The notes under the pieces were generated by a model that saw only the letters and a list, made by a program, of their open reading frames with translations, was not told the DNA's origin and ran no database searches. This document shows, piece after piece, positions 46,882 through 56,030 of a stretch of 64,000 nt of DNA. How positions within the stretch are numbered: the stretch's first letter is position 1; each line of letters starts with the position of its first letter. Source of the stretch: Streptomyces sp. NBC_00271 (GTDB lineage Bacteria; Actinomycetota; Actinomycetes; Streptomycetales; Streptomycetaceae); NCBI RefSeq assembly GCF_036178845.1, contig NZ_CP108070.1, positions 434,001 to 498,000 on the forward strand, written 5' to 3'. A program made the translations under genes and the position numbers.

Positions 46882-47202
46882 TCAGCTGGACTGGTCTGTG
46901 GGGGTGCTGGTGGGGCTGTGCGTGCCGTAGAAGCGGCCCTGGTCACACAGGGCATCGATCTCGGCGTTCTCGTCCTCGCTCAGTTGCGCATCCAACGCGA
47001 CACTGATGACGCGTCGGGCGCGGGACAATCGCCGAGCGACATCCCAGTCGGCGACGAATTTGCCGACGGTGTAGTCGTCGGCGGTTCCGAACGCCTGGCG
47101 GGATCCGAGTTGATCGAGGGAAACCACGAACTCGTTGAGGTCCTGCAGGACTGCCACGACCTCGTTGAGGGGGATGCGGATCTCGCGGGAGGACATGTCC
47201 AT
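46882..47202 (-). CDS. hypothetical protein
   Basis: A 106-residue frame starting MDMSSREIRIPLNEVVAVLQ and continuing DLNEFVVSLDQLGSRQAFGT and DWDVARRLSRARRVISVAL. It is helical and charged, without recognised domain. ATG at 47202 has GGAG eleven bases upstream; a start at 47316 is possible. It sits between the acetyltransferase and IS701 fragment D. Confidence 0.5.
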   Translation of the reverse strand: MDMSSREIRIPLNEVVAVLQDLNEFVVSLDQLGSRQAFGTADDYTVGKFVADWDVARRLSRARRVISVALDAQLSEDENAEIDALCDQGRFYGTHSPTSTPTDQSS

Positions 47203-47284
47203 CAGCTGATGCAACTCCAGCGCTGGGTATTCCGGCTGAGATCGAGGTCTTGGGCCCAGATCGAGGTCTTGCTGGTCGGGACTG

Positions 47285-47560
47285 GTCCGGGAACGGGTGC
47301 GGCCACCGGTGGTCATCGGTGTGCGAAGACAGAAGATCAGACAGTGGTCGCAGGTCGCAGCGTAGATCCCGGCCGCCGGGAGGAGACGTTCGAGGTCCTG
47401 ATGGACCGCATCGCGGGACGGTTCGGCCGGGTGGAACCGCGACCCCATGCGGCCCGCAGCATCTGTTGCCGAGGGCCAAGTGGGATGCCGACGCGGTACG
47501 CGACGACGCTCGCGGCTTCGTCGTCGAGCGCCTGCACCACGAGGATGCGGTCCCTTGACC
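47285..47560 (+). pseudogene. IS701-family transposase fragment D
   Basis: Matches the 5' part of fragment C in inverse orientation: TCATCGGTGTG leader, then in frame RRETFEVLMDRIAGRFGRV and, after a deletion, RAKWDADAVRDDARGFVVER. Only the N-terminal region survives. Confidence 0.75.
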
Positions 47561-47659
47561 GCCGTGGCGAACTCGGTGTCGAACCGCTCCTTGCCGCGCG
47601 CGGCCGAGTTCGACGGTCCGCGTGCGCGACGATTTCAGCTTCGGGCCCGGGGGCGGCGT

Positions 47660-48229
47660 TCACCCGGGGGCACCGGCGCTCGCTGCGCTGGTCAGGATCG
47701 CACTCGCGACAACATCGAAGAGATGATCGGCGCGTGGGGCGAGCGAGGGTTGATCGCTGAGCCACGCGAGCGCCGCTACCAGCGCGAACAGATCGGTGCC
47801 ATCAATGTCGGTCCGCGCTATGCCCGCGGACTGGGCTCGGGCGAGGAGCCGCGCACCGGCCGCGCGCAGGGTGACGCACGAAGCGTGGAGTGCGGACTCG
47901 GTGTCCTCGATGGCGGCTGCCATCAGCACTGTCACGCCCCGATACTCGGTTGTCCACGCGACGCAGTCGCGTAGCCAGGAAACGAGAGCGTCTTCGGGCG
48001 CGCTAGACGTCTCCAGCTCGCCTGCCCGCGCCGTCATCTCGTCGAAGCTCGTGCGGAGCAGAGCCTCGAGCAGGGCCTCGCGCGTCGGGAAGTGACGCAG
48101 CAGCGTCGCGAGCCCGACGTCGGCCCTGCGCGCGATGTCGCGCAGCGATACATCGACGCCTTGCTCGGTGATGGCAGTGCCCGCAGCTGCGAGCACATGG
48201 TCGCGGTTCTTCCTGGCGTCGGCCCGCAT
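47660..48229 (-). CDS. TetR-family regulator
   Basis: A 189-residue TetR regulator. VSLRDIARRADVGLATLLRHF is the helix-turn-helix, followed by TREALLEALL; the ligand domain includes DCVAWTTEYRGVTVLMAAAI. This type commonly represses a neighbouring NADP-dependent oxidoreductase in streptomycetes. ATG at 48229, with GAGGGGC upstream. Divergent from the quinone-reductase-like gene across three operator boxes. Confidence 0.9.
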   Translation of the reverse strand: MRADARKNRDHVLAAAGTAITEQGVDVSLRDIARRADVGLATLLRHFPTREALLEALLRTSFDEMTARAGELETSSAPEDALVSWLRDCVAWTTEYRGVTVLMAAAIEDTESALHASCVTLRAAGARLLARAQSAGIARTDIDGTDLFALVAALAWLSDQPSLAPRADHLFDVVASAILTSAASAGAPG

Positions 48230-48248
48230 CTGCCCCTCTTGACTATCT

Positions 48249-48303
48249 GGATCGGTGGTCCATATATTCGGATCAGTGATCCGGATAGGTGGATCACTGA
48301 TCC
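48249..48303. promoter_or_regulatory. three phased operator boxes
   Basis: GGATCGGTGGTCC (48249-48261), GGATCAGTGATCC (48270-48282) and GGATCACTGATCC (48291-48303). Each is a near or perfect palindrome about one central base, and their starts are exactly 21 bp apart, two helical turns. They fill the promoter region between the TetR and oxidoreductase genes. Confidence 0.82.
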
Positions 48304-48340
48304 GGTAAGCATATCCCCCGACAGGGGCAGGGAGAAAACG

Positions 48341-49351
48341 ATGCCGAGACACACGATGAGGGCGATCCGGGTGCATGAGCACGGTGGCCCTGAAGTTCTG
48401 CGTTACGACGAAGTGCCGACTCCCGAGCCGGGGCCGGGTGAGGTGCTCGTTCGCGTTCACGCGGTGGGTGTCAATCCTCCGGACTGGTACCTGCGCGGCG
48501 GGCTGACCACGATGCCCGGGGAGACGGAATCGACGGTCACCCTGCCGGTGATGCCGGGGACGGACATGTCGGGCGTCGTCGAGGCCGTAGCCGCGAATGT
48601 GGACGGCCTCGACGTAGGTGATGAAGTCTTCGGTCTTCTGCGTTTTCCCAGCTTCAACGGCAGCGCATATGCCGAGTACGTGGCCGCGCCCGCGTCGGAC
48701 CTCGCACGCAAGCCGGTCGGCATCGATCACGTGCACGCCGCCGGGGCGCCCATGGCCGGGCTGACGGCGTGGCAGTTCCTGGTCGAGGTCGGACACGATC
48801 ACCCCTCGCCCTTCCAGGTGGCGCGGCATCGCCCGATGGCACTCGACTCCGACACGACGGTGCTCATCAACGGCGCCGCGGGCGGCGTGGGGCACTTCGC
48901 AGTACAGCTGGCGAAATGGAAGGGTGCACGTGTCATCGCGGTGGCATCGGGTGCGCATGAATCGTTCCTGCGCGAACTCGGCGCCGACCAGTTCATCGAC
49001 TACACCAAGAGTCGTCCCGAGGAACTCGTGCATGACGTCGACCTCGTTCTCGACGCCGTCGGTGGCCGCGACAGCAGTCGCTTCCTGCGCACACTCAAGC
49101 GCGGCGGCGTCCAGTTCCCCGTCCTTCCCGGGGACTTCGACGACGAAGAGACCGCGAAGCTGGGCGTCACGGTCTCGAGCGCCCAGGTCCGCTCGAACGG
49201 CGCGCAACTCGCCGAACTGGGGCGCCTGCTTGACACGGGCACGGTTCGCGTCGCGATAGACAGCACGTTTGCGCTCGCGGATGCCCGAGCCGCGCACGAA
49301 CGCGCCGCCCAGGGGCATATCCGAGGCAAGATCGTGCTCACGGTCGCTTAG
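48341..49351 (+). CDS. NADP-dependent quinone oxidoreductase (MDR family)
   Basis: A 336-residue zinc-free medium-chain reductase. HEHGGPEVLRYDEVPTPEPG starts the GroES-like domain, VMPGTDMSGVVEAVA the substrate side, and TVLINGAAGGVGHFAVQLAK is the NADP-binding Rossmann motif (A-A-x-G-x-G). Members reduce quinones, enones or aldehydes and are induced by electrophiles. ATG at 48341 follows AGGGAGAAA. Regulation by the divergent TetR at three boxes is very likely. Confidence 0.93.
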   Translation: MPRHTMRAIRVHEHGGPEVLRYDEVPTPEPGPGEVLVRVHAVGVNPPDWYLRGGLTTMPGETESTVTLPVMPGTDMSGVVEAVAANVDGLDVGDEVFGLLRFPSFNGSAYAEYVAAPASDLARKPVGIDHVHAAGAPMAGLTAWQFLVEVGHDHPSPFQVARHRPMALDSDTTVLINGAAGGVGHFAVQLAKWKGARVIAVASGAHESFLRELGADQFIDYTKSRPEELVHDVDLVLDAVGGRDSSRFLRTLKRGGVQFPVLPGDFDDEETAKLGVTVSSAQVRSNGAQLAELGRLLDTGTVRVAIDSTFALADARAAHERAAQGHIRGKIVLTVA

Positions 49352-49544
49352 GAACGAGCCGTTTCATAGGCACGTCCGGCACTCGGCCTCGGGGCACTGG
49401 TGGCCATCGCCACGCCGATGCGGAAACTTCGGAGCGCGTCTACCGAGCAGGGAGCCGCGATGCTCGCAGCAGCGAACCGAGTGGACCCGTTCGGTGGCTC
49501 TGGTCCACTTCTTGTGTCGCGTATACACGGTTCCTGCCTGCGGT

Positions 49545-50105
49545 TTCCCGGTGATTTACCGACGGCGGGCAAGCGCATCGTGCTGTCGTTACGAGTCCGC
49601 AGGTTCACCTGCACGGAGAGTTCCCGCCCTCGGCGGACCTTCGCAGAGCAGGTGCCCGGGCTCACTCGCCGGTACGGAGGGCGGACCGAAAGGCTGCGCT
49701 TCAGGCTGGCGTCCGTCGGTCTCGGCGGCCGGGCCGGCGCCCAGATGACTGACGCCTTCGGGGCGCCGGTCAGCCGGAACGCTCTGTTGCGGCTGATCGC
49801 CTCGATACCCGACCCTCCTGCTACCACGCCCCGCGTGGTTGGCGTGGATGAGCACACCCAGCGCAGAGGTCGGATCTACGGAACCGTGGTCGTCGACGTC
49901 GAGACACGTCACCCGGTGGACCTGCTGCCGGACTGCGAGGCCGACACCTGTCAGCCTGGCTGGCGAAGCGGCCCGAGATCGAGATCATCTACCACGACCG
50001 CGCCACCTGCTACGCCGAAGACGCCACCCACGGCGCCCCGCAGGCCCTCCAGATCGCCGACCGATGGCACCTGGGCGCAGCCCTGGGCGAGGCCGCCGAG
50101 AAGCC
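49545..50105 (+). pseudogene. ISL3-family transposase C fragment
   Basis: One frame gives LPTAGKRIVLSLRVRRFTCT, RRTFAEQVPGLTRRYGGRT and RVVGVDEHTQRRGRIYG. A missing base near 49950 shifts it; the other frame continues LSAWLAKRPEIEIIYHDRAT and GAPQALQIADRWHLGAALGE and then passes without a break into the response-regulator domain. The N-terminal ribbon and the C-terminal third of the transposase are missing. Confidence 0.83.
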
Positions 50106-50112
50106 CCTCGCG

Positions 50113-50421
50113 GTGGATCCCGTACGCCATGAGGTGCGGGTCGACGACCGGCCGGTGGAGTGCACCCCGGGCGAGTTCCGGATCCTCGCCGCCATGGCGG
50201 AGCAGCCCGAGCGGGTCTTCACCCGCCGTCAACTGCTCGCCCAGCTCCACGGGTTCGACCGCTGCATCACCGAACGCACGGTGGACGTCCACGTGTTGAA
50301 CCTCCGCAAGAAGATCGAATCCGATCCGCGTCGGCCGTTACGCCTGCTGACCGTGTTCGGCGTCGGGTACAAGCTGACCGACGGACGGTCCGTCGAAGGC
50401 CCGGGCGATGCGCGGTCCTGA
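50113..50421 (+). CDS. OmpR/PhoB-type DNA-binding domain without receiver
   Basis: The C-terminal winged helix of a response regulator: VECTPGEFRILAAMAEQPER, VFTRRQLLAQLHGF, RTVDVHVLNLRKKIE and LLTVFGVGYKLTDG. The receiver domain that should precede it is replaced, in frame, by ISL3 sequence. The only start is the GTG at 50113, just before the domain. The stop overlaps the kinase start by 14 bases. If expressed, it would be a constitutive DNA-binding domain. Confidence 0.85.
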   Translation: MDPVRHEVRVDDRPVECTPGEFRILAAMAEQPERVFTRRQLLAQLHGFDRCITERTVDVHVLNLRKKIESDPRRPLRLLTVFGVGYKLTDGRSVEGPGDARS

Positions 50422-52233
50422 CAGAACTGCCGTCGCGGGCGCCGGCATGTGGCGGGTGCGTCCGCACCGCAGCCTGCTGGTGCGCATGCTGGCCGCATCC
50501 GTGCTGATCGCGGTCTGTTCGGTCGCGGCCACGGCCTGGCTCGCCGCCCGCACCACCGCCCACGCCATCCGCCAGGAGCAGGGCCAGGTCCTCACCGACG
50601 ACACCACGGTCTACGACACCCTGGTGGGATACGCGGCCACGCACCCCGGCTGGGACGGCGTGGACCGGACGGTGCGGGACCTCGCGCAGCGCACCGGGCG
50701 CCGTATCACCCTCACCACCCAGGATCGTGCCCGGACCCTCGCCCGTTCCGGCTCGGCCGCCACGCTCCCCGCCCGGGAGTCGGCCGTGGTCGACCCGTTG
50801 CACGTCGACGCGGGGCTTGACCGCCACGCCACGGACGACCGGATCGACTCACGAGCCGTCGGCCCGTACCGGCTGACCGCTCCCGAACGGCGCCAACTGG
50901 GCGGCGAGGTCACGAAGATCCTGGGCTGCCTGCGGGATTCCGGATTGGCCGCGCGGATCGACCACCAGGCGAGCGGCCGTCCGTACGTCGTCATCGGCGG
51001 CGGCAACCTCTTCGCTTCCAAGGGATCCCAGCTCTGCGAGGTTCCCCGGCTCGAAAAGCCGACCCCCACCGAGAGGAAGGCCTTCGCCCAGTTGGGCGCG
51101 CTGGCCGCGGACTGCCTGGGGCGCCACGGCCTGAGGGAGGTGGCGATCGGGTCCGACTTCGCGGCCGTGAGTACCTCGGCGACCGCGCAGCCCTGCGTCG
51201 ACTCGGCCCGCCGCGAACAGCTGGCCACCTACGTCGCCGCCCCAGCGCTGCTTTTCATCACCGATCCGCCAGACGGGCCCACCCGCACGGTGTTCGCCCT
51301 GTCCCCGGCCAACACCGCGCGTGTCGCCGGAGCCGCCGGGCTGGTGCTGCTGCTCACCGTGTCGGTCACGGTGCTGGTCGGCACCCAACTCGTCAGACCC
51401 CTGCGGGCGCTCGCCGCGGCGGCACTGCACCCGACGGCAGAGGGACAACTGCGGGTCCCCGTCACCACCCACGACGAGATCGGCTATCTTGCCGCCGCGT
51501 TCAACGACCTCACCGAGCGCCGGAGCCTCATGGAGGAACCGCGCAAAGCCATGGTCAGCGACGTCGCCCATGAACTGCACACCCCGCTGAGCAACATACG
51601 CAGCTGGCTGGAGACCGGGCAGGACGGCATCGCCGTACCCGACCAGGCGTTCATGAATTCCCTGCTGGCCGAGGCCCTCCAGCTCCAACACATCATCGAC
51701 GACCTGCAGGACCTCGCGGCCGCCGACGCCGGTGCCCTGCGGCTCCATCCGGAGCCCCTGTACGTACGCGACCTGTTGGACCATGTCGCCGGGGCCCATC
51801 GGCTCGGGCGGACGCCGCCGGTATCCGCCTGGGCGTCCCCACCGAGGGAGATCCCGCGCTGACCGCCGACCCGATACGGCTGCGGCAGGCGGTGACCAAC
51901 CTGGTGTCCAACTCCCTGCGGCACACACCGGCCGACGGCAGCGTCACATTGCGTGCGGCACCGGCCGGAGAAGCAGGGAAGCAAGCGGAGACAGTCGTGA
52001 TCGAAGTCGCCGACACGGGAACCGGCATCGCGCCGGAAGACCTGCCGCTGGTCTTCGAACGCTTCTGGCGGGCCGAGAGGTCACGCAGCCGACAGACCAG
52101 CGGCAGCGGCCTCGGGCTGGCCATGGTCCGCCAACTCATGGAGGCACACGGCGGCACAGCCACCGCACGCAGCAGCCCCGGCATCGGGTCGGTGTTCACC
52201 CTTCAACTGCCCATCGACCGATTGAGGGACTGA
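50408..52233 (+). pseudogene. sensor histidine kinase, frameshifted
   Basis: Membrane kinase with an N-terminal helix (SLLVRMLAASVLIAVCSVAA), a long extracytoplasmic sensor with two conserved cysteines (residues about 175-270), a second helix (VAGAAGLVLLLTVSVTVLVG), HAMP, and the H-box SDVAHELHTPLSNIRSWLE. A missing base near 51802 breaks the frame after VAGAH; the ATPase half (TNLVSNSLRHTP, VIEVADTGTGIAP, GSGLGLAMVRQLM) lies in the next frame. The system is probably dead, in line with the lost receiver domain of its partner. Confidence 0.9.
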
Positions 52234-52238
52234 ACCAC

Positions 52239-52322
52239 ATGTGCTGTACGTCCAGCGGCTGTTATGCGGGGGCGGCTCCTACAGCAGCCACCTCGTCTCA
52301 GTGCGGTCCGCGGCGGTCCTGA
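52239..52322 (+). CDS. possible 27-residue cysteine-rich peptide
   Basis: MCCTSSGCYAGAAPTAATSS then QCGPRRS: four cysteines in 27 residues. ATG five bases after the kinase stop, with GAGGGA about twelve bases upstream. Could be a chance frame, a metal-binding peptide or a small product of the two-component operon. Confidence 0.3.
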   Translation: MCCTSSGCYAGAAPTAATSSQCGPRRS

Positions 52323-52573
52323 GGACGCGAACGGCCCTGTCCGAGGCAACGCCCGACCCGAGCCCGCCGCAGCCCGGTCCTTGCTTGCCGGCCCGTCGCA
52401 TCGGAGCACCCCGCTGCGTCGCTCTCGTCGACAACCCTCTCCCCCACTTCCAGCCCTACCGGCACGCCCAGGGAGTTCCGGAACTCCTCCAGCTATCAGC
52501 CGCATAGCATCGAGCAGATCAACGGGACGTCACCTGGACCCCAAGTACTCGGGAGCGCCAAGCAGGGGGGCCT

Positions 52574-52735
52574 GTGGTCGCGTACAACCCGAAGGCCAAC
52601 GCCAACGCCCGCGGCATCCAGTCCGAGCTGGGATACGCCGGGAGCGCCGTAGCGGAGACCGGGTACGTGGTCCTGCTGGCCACCGAGTCGCAGCCGTTCC
52701 GCACCGCTGCCCCACGGGCCGTCGGCCGAGCCTAG
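52574..52735 (+). CDS. unrecognised short frame
   Basis: A 53-residue frame (VVAYNPKANANARGIQSELG then YAGSAVAETGYVVLLATESQ) with balanced composition and GGGGGG upstream of GTG. It may be a fragment of a longer gene. No family recognised. Confidence 0.3.
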   Translation: MVAYNPKANANARGIQSELGYAGSAVAETGYVVLLATESQPFRTAAPRAVGRA

Positions 52736-52917
52736 CCCGCTGGCCGTCCGGTGGCTGATGCTCGCCTCGACGGTTCCAGCACGAAGCAGTCGTTCATCAA
52801 CGCTCGCCATCCGAGGACGAGCGCCATTGTGACCTCGACCTCGAACAGGTTGAGCGGCCGTGCTCTGAAGGATCCGGCCGGCGTCCGCGTTGGGTGCTCG
52901 GTCTGGGTGGTCGCCAT
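52732..52917 (-). CDS. small hypothetical protein with strong ribosome site
   Basis: A 61-residue protein beginning MATTQTEHPTRTPAGSF with NLFEVEVTMALVLGWRALMN near the middle. The ATG follows GGAGGACTC, an excellent Shine-Dalgarno arrangement, which is the main support. Function unknown. Confidence 0.45.
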   Translation of the reverse strand: MATTQTEHPTRTPAGSFRARPLNLFEVEVTMALVLGWRALMNDCFVLEPSRRASATGRPAG

Positions 52918-53242
52918 GAGTCCTCCAAGCCCCGCCCACAGCGAGCACGGTGTCCTTACGGAACCGTCGGCGGGGCCGGAGCACAAGAAGAGGACCGCGG
53001 TGGCCGATGATGCGGTCGCCTGCGGACTCCGAGACGCCGAACAGCGGGGCAAGTCGGCACAGCCAACTTGCCGCCAGCAGTCCGGACTCAGCCCGGTGCA
53101 CGTGGCTGTCCGGGACGGCTCCGATACCGTGATCACACCCACCACGCCGGGATCATCGCATCAGACCAGCCCGACGACGCGACGATCGCTGCAGCTACGC
53201 TTCCACGGCGCAGCCGATGTTGAGCAAGACCGGGGGGAAATC
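52918..53242. other. gap
   Basis: Promoter region shared by the small hypothetical gene and the HAD gene; nothing else recognised. Confidence 0.4.
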
Positions 53243-53797
53243 GTGAACCGACCACTGCTGTTCCTCGACGTGGACGGGCCGCTCAACCCCTATGCGGCCC
53301 AGCCGGAGAGGCGCCCCGACGGCTACACCACACTCAGAGTGCCCCAGGACAGCGGAACTCCAGACGAACACAGAGGGCTCTCGGCCCGGCGGCGCCCCCT
53401 GCGGGTCTGGCTCAACCCAGAGCACGGGCGATCCCTGCTCCAACTAGGCTACGAGCTGTGCTGGGCCACCACATGGATGGACGAAGCCAACCGGTGGATC
53501 GCTCCGGTACTCGGCCTTCCCGAACTCCCCTTCGTCGACTTCGGCGACGCACTGTTCCAGGACCGCCCCGACGGGGTCCACTGGAAGACCGGCCCCCTGG
53601 TGGACTACGCCAATGGCCGACCCTTCGCCTGGGTGGACGACGAACAGAGCGATCTGGACCAGGCATACGTGACCGCCCGCCACCACGGACCTGGGCTTCT
53701 GCACCACGTCGACCCACGAATCGGTCAGCGCGAGGACGACTTCCGCACACTCGCCGACTTCGCCCGATCCCTCAACACGCCACGAACCACCGGCTGA
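53243..53797 (+). CDS. HAD-superfamily hydrolase-like protein
   Basis: A 184-residue protein with HAD motif I (LLFLDVDGPLNPYAAQP, both Asp present), a Thr-containing motif II region ELCWATTWMDEANRWIAPVL, and the distal acidic motif AWVDDEQSDLDQAYV. It resembles the HAD-like unit of 'Swiss Army Knife' RNA-repair proteins common in streptomycetes. GTG at 53243 follows GGGGGGAAA. The reaction is probably phosphatase-type; the substrate is unknown. Confidence 0.85.
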   Translation: MNRPLLFLDVDGPLNPYAAQPERRPDGYTTLRVPQDSGTPDEHRGLSARRRPLRVWLNPEHGRSLLQLGYELCWATTWMDEANRWIAPVLGLPELPFVDFGDALFQDRPDGVHWKTGPLVDYANGRPFAWVDDEQSDLDQAYVTARHHGPGLLHHVDPRIGQREDDFRTLADFARSLNTPRTTG

Positions 53798-53839
53798 GCA
53801 CGCCGCCAGGCCTTCAGACAGCTTTACGCTCGGGTCCAT

Positions 53840-53950
53840 GATCATTGCGGGACGCGAGGGGTGTGCCGTGCTGGTAGACGACCAGATGGTACTTGCTGCC
53901 GGGACGCCCGCGGTCGACCGGCGACGGCCCGGTGTGGAGCCCGCAGCCTG
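53840..53950 (-). pseudogene. IS5-family internal fragment
   Basis: Encodes HTGPSPVDRGRPGSKYHLVV, the second-frame start of IS427-like transposases, then QHGTPLAS. No ends are recognisable. Confidence 0.6.
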
Positions 53951-54045
53951 GGCCAGAACCCTTCTTCGGTACAGTCCCGCAGGCGTCGTCAGAGGAACGT
54001 GGTTGAGATGGGTCCGGGTGGGACGGGCCCTGGTACCGAGTCCAC

Positions 54046-54286
54046 ACGGAGCGGTTCGAGGCCGCATTCCTGCAGGATGCCGGCGAGGATCAGGAGTCGG
54101 TGGACAACGTCGATGTCGCAGTGCGGTTGAAGGACGGATCCCAATGGAGCGCCACCATCATCACTCTTCTGGTGCTGGGAGGGACCCATCGTCCGGGACG
54201 CCGGCATCAGCAACATGCCCGGTGTACTCGCCCGCCGGGTCGAGACAGGTGAGTACACACAGATCCTCCGACGTCTCGACGACTGA
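54046..54286 (+). pseudogene. conserved hypothetical with internal deletion
   Basis: The first frame reads DNVDVAVRLKDGSQWSATII; the end reads IVRDAGISNMPGVLARRVET then GEYTQILRRLDD in another frame. In the streptomycete protein I recall, about 35 residues (a VERLM..W region and YFW(C/V)SDGL) lie between. They are missing here. Confidence 0.5.
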
Positions 54287-54367
54287 AGAACTGCCTCTGT
54301 GCGAGACGTCCTCATTCTCAGACGGTCAGCAAAGCCGCAAAGCCCCGGGCACCTCGCCTCTGAGGCC

Positions 54368-55030
54368 TCAGCCGGTCTTGGCGCAGATCGCGTAGACGGA
54401 GGCCGTGTAGTACGGCTCGTAGCCGCCGTTCAGGAACCCGGCGGTCCAGCCGACGGGCGTGGTGCCGGAGAGGATCGGGTTGGAGTGCAATTCCGAGCCA
54501 TACGATTGGGCGTCGGAGCCGGGCAGGTACCAGCCGCCCCCGGTGGCGATCTCGCCGTCCGGGCACGTGGCGGCGACGTCGACCACGTCCAGGACTCCGA
54601 CGTTCTTCGACACGGTGACCACGTGCACGCCCGCCAGACCGGGGGCTCCGGCGGGCCCCTGCGAACCCGTGGGTCCGGCCGGGCCCTGCGGCCCGGTGTC
54701 TCCGTGCTGACCGGCCGGTCCCGCCGGCCCCTGGTCTCCGGTGTCCCCCTTCGCTCCGGTGTCCCCCTTCGGCCCGGTGTCCCCCTTCGGCCCGGCAGGC
54801 CCCTCCTGGCCGGTCTGCGCCCAGGTGACGGACTGCTCGTGGGACCGGCAGACGGAGCCCACCTCGACGAGGCGCAGGTGACCGCTCGAGTTCACACATC
54901 CCTGAATCGTGCCGTCCGCGGCGATGTACGACTGCTCCCCACCGGTGGCCGACGCGAAGTCCGCAGACGTCGCCACGAGCACGACGGCGACGGCAGCGGC
55001 CGCCGAAACGGCACGGCGAATGAAAGTCAC
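54368..55030 (-). CDS. exported collagen-like protein
   Basis: A 220-residue protein with a signal peptide ([20 protein letters not shown]), a short domain with two cysteines ([20 protein letters not shown]), about 20 Gly-X-Y triplets ([19 protein letters not shown] and on), and a C-terminal globular domain ([18 protein letters not shown] and [13 protein letters not shown]). The layout matches bacterial collagen-like surface or exported proteins where the Gly-X-Y part trimerises. GTG at 55030 follows GGGGGGACCT. No partner genes are adjacent. Confidence 0.87.
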   Translation of the reverse strand: MTFIRRAVSAAAAVAVVLVATSADFASATGGEQSYIAADGTIQGCVNSSGHLRLVEVGSVCRSHEQSVTWAQTGQEGPAGPKGDTGPKGDTGAKGDTGDQGPAGPAGQHGDTGPQGPAGPTGSQGPAGAPGLAGVHVVTVSKNVGVLDVVDVAATCPDGEIATGGGWYLPGSDAQSYGSELHSNPILSGTTPVGWTAGFLNGGYEPYYTASVYAICAKTG

Positions 55031-55399
55031 AGGTCCCCCCAGGATCGTCAGGCCGTCGGCCGGAACATCCGACCGAGGCGTCACAACTATCCCAACTACA
55101 GGGCACGTTGACGATGTGTATGTGAAATGTAAAGCCGCCGGATCGTTGGCAGTTCTCATGGGGCCGTTCATCCACCTGAGGTCAAGGAGGTAAGGGCTGG
55201 CCATCTGGGCGATGTGAAGCCGAAGTTCATCGACGATCTGCCCCAGCCGGACGTCATCGTCGTCATCAACCGCGGTTCCCTGACCGTGATCCAGCCGTGG
55301 TGCTCGAACTCATCTCGATCTTAGGGAGGCGATCCGTGTATCACTCGTCGGCTCTGCACCCACTGCGCTGACCAAGCAAGGTCCGCCGGACGGAACCTG
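55031..55399. other. intergenic region
   Basis: A plus-strand frame [20 protein letters not shown] near 55213 has protein-like composition but ends in frame scramble; nothing else recognised. Confidence 0.3.
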
Positions 55400-55510
55400 G
55401 TGCTCACCTCGACAGTCGTGCTGCTGGTGGCACTGATCCAGGCAACGGTCATCGCATGGCGCGCCTTCTACATCGACGACGCCATCCTCAACACCAGTGG
55501 CACGCTGGTG
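55400..55510 (+). pseudogene. small membrane-protein gene split by composite transposon, 5' part
   Basis: A frame from GTG 55400 encodes LTSTVVLLVALIQATVIAW, a membrane helix, and RAFYIDDAILNTSGTLV, stopping at the composite transposon. Joining it to 61499-61570 with one copy of ACGCTGGTG continues in frame as GWLPLGRRRGRKVRPC to a stop, giving a short one-helix protein. The start codon is a guess. Confidence 0.5.
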
Positions 55511-56030
55511 CAGGGTGGTTGCAAGTTCCGGGGTCGTGCGGCTGGTCGGGTTGTGACCGGTTGGGGCGCATAAAAAGGCAGGCACGGGCTTCGTGATCAT
55601 TGTGGTGTCTAAGCCAGATGATCACGAGGTGGCCCGTGCCTGCTGCTGCATCCTCTCCCCTACCTGCCGTGCTGGTGAAACTGGGCCCGCTGGACAGCGG
55701 CCGGATCGCCGACCTGCGCCCCTACTTCCACTCGGTGCCCGACCCGCGCGCACGGCGGGGCCGGTGGTACTCACTCACAGCGATCCTGCTGGTGTGCGCC
55801 TGCGCGGCTGTAGGGATGTCACCTTCACCGAGGACGCCTCCACCGTCCACGCCGGGACCGCACCACGGGCCATGGCGACCCTCCGCAACCTCGCCATCGG
55901 CCGCTGAAAACCCTCGGAGCCGACAACATCGCCAAGACCACCCGGGCGATCCGCGACGAGCCCCAACGAGCACTCCCCATCCTGGGCATCACCAACAATC
56001 CGGACGCCCACGGAACTTGATCAAGCCCTG
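55511..56030 (+). pseudogene. ISAs1-family element A, internally deleted
   Basis: The transposase start is kept (VPAAASSPLPAVLVKLGPLD to LLVCACAAV) and then joins at about 55808 directly to the 3' part (DVTFTEDASTVHAGTAPRAM to LAIGR), losing some 700 bp. Element ends are intact. The last codons share with element B a missing base in the LAIGALKTLG region. Confidence 0.85.

Noticed and set aside
47660..49318. Minus-strand 552-codon frame covering the quinone reductase
   Set aside because: Only its last 189 codons are a real TetR gene; the rest is antisense to the reductase and includes the operator region.
54299..55111. Plus-strand frame opposite the collagen-like gene
   Set aside because: Repeats give open frames on both strands; only the minus strand has a signal peptide and Gly-X-Y periodicity.
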